Source: Phycisphaerales bacterium
GTDB taxonomy: Bacteria > Planctomycetota > Phycisphaerae > Tepidisphaerales > Tepidisphaeraceae
Direction: 5' to 3'
DNA: 6,678 nt
Assembly (NCBI GenBank): GCA_003153655.1
Contig: PMAK01000045.1
Location: forward strand, 1-6,678
Shown here piece by piece: positions 6,592 through 6,678 of this stretch. The position numbers were made by a program, and so were the translations under genes. The notes below the pieces were generated by a model that worked only from the letters and a program-made list of their open reading frames with translations, did not search any database and was not told the DNA's origin. How positions within the stretch are numbered: position 1 is the stretch's first letter; every line of letters begins with the position of its first letter.

Positions 6592-6678
6592 ATGGAAGCG
6601 ATTCTCACACCACCGGCGCTGGCAGAAGCACCTTTGGTTCAAAATCAGCGACAGTGGACCGGGTATGCGCTGCGCGCG
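6592..6678 (+). CDS. Start of an unidentified gene, cut by the right edge
   Basis: ATG at 6592 opens 29 codons that run off the window without a stop. The text begins MEAILTPPALAEAPL and reaches QWTGYALRA at the edge. Nothing in it identifies a family. No ribosome site precedes the ATG, but a -10-like TATACT ends 7 nt upstream, suggesting leaderless initiation. The same frame is open further upstream to an ATG at 6496, which would add a hydrophobic leader (MFFLLILPGLFIGVIA) encoded by the T-rich stretch. That start lies inside the promoter-like region and also lacks a ribosome site, so I prefer 6592. The gene is divergent from the PEP-CTERM gene at 4598-6379. An exosortase or other membrane protein is conceivable from context, but nothing visible proves it. 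Confidence 0.45.
   Translation, partial: MEAILTPPALAEAPLVQNQRQWTGYALRA

Noticed and set aside
1..6678. CRISPR array, tRNA, rRNA or insertion sequence
   Set aside because: No regularly spaced identical repeats, no cloverleaf-like segment with a CCA end, and no transposase motif or terminal inverted repeats were seen on either strand. The protein-level repeats are too diverged to be DNA repeats.

Overview
The window is a moderately GC-rich bacterial segment that most resembles a planctomycete or related PVC-type genome. The reasons are PEP-CTERM sorting tails (VPEPAS, a hydrophobic stretch, then an arginine cluster), secreted beta-strand-repeat proteins rich in Gly, Thr, Ser and Asn, and a long multidomain glycosidase-like secreted protein. 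The phylum is an inference from protein style; no marker gene is present.

Layout. (1) Positions 1-1405, minus strand: the N-terminal 468 codons of a large secreted repeat protein that runs off the left edge. It starts at GTG behind a good Shine-Dalgarno. (2) 1406-1940: a control and remnant region. It holds a 48-codon reading frame that is essentially only a PEP-CTERM tail, a candidate minus-strand promoter, about 280 bp with only doubtful minus-strand frames, and a perfect 19-bp palindrome that ends 3 bases before the next gene. (3) 1941-4577, plus strand: one 879-codon frame for a secreted carbohydrate-binding / glycosidase-like protein, broken by a single in-frame TAG at codon 160. Homology-like text continues in the same frame on both sides. 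(4) 4598-6379, minus strand: a complete 593-aa PEP-CTERM protein with T5SS/PEP-CTERM-type repeats, converging on gene 3 with a 20-bp gap. (5) 6380-6591: divergent intergenic region with promoter-like elements, an inverted repeat next to a T8/A8 tract, and a 10-bp direct repeat. (6) 6592-6678, plus strand: the start of another gene, cut by the right edge.

Working together. The two minus-strand genes encode exported surface proteins. The complete one has the tail processed by an exosortase; the tail of the partial one would lie outside the window. The plus-strand gene encodes an exported, probably polysaccharide-interacting protein that may be a pseudoenzyme. A reasonable reading is a locus for cell-envelope or extracellular-matrix proteins. 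No exosortase, sigma factor or glycosyltransferase can be recognised within the window.

The most notable points are the amber codon inside an otherwise intact 2.6-kb gene, the orphan PEP-CTERM tail, and the palindrome that carries a -10-like element on both strands and the only Shine-Dalgarno-like bases of the downstream gene in its loop. None of these proves a new system. The window reads mainly as surface-protein genes with some gene decay.
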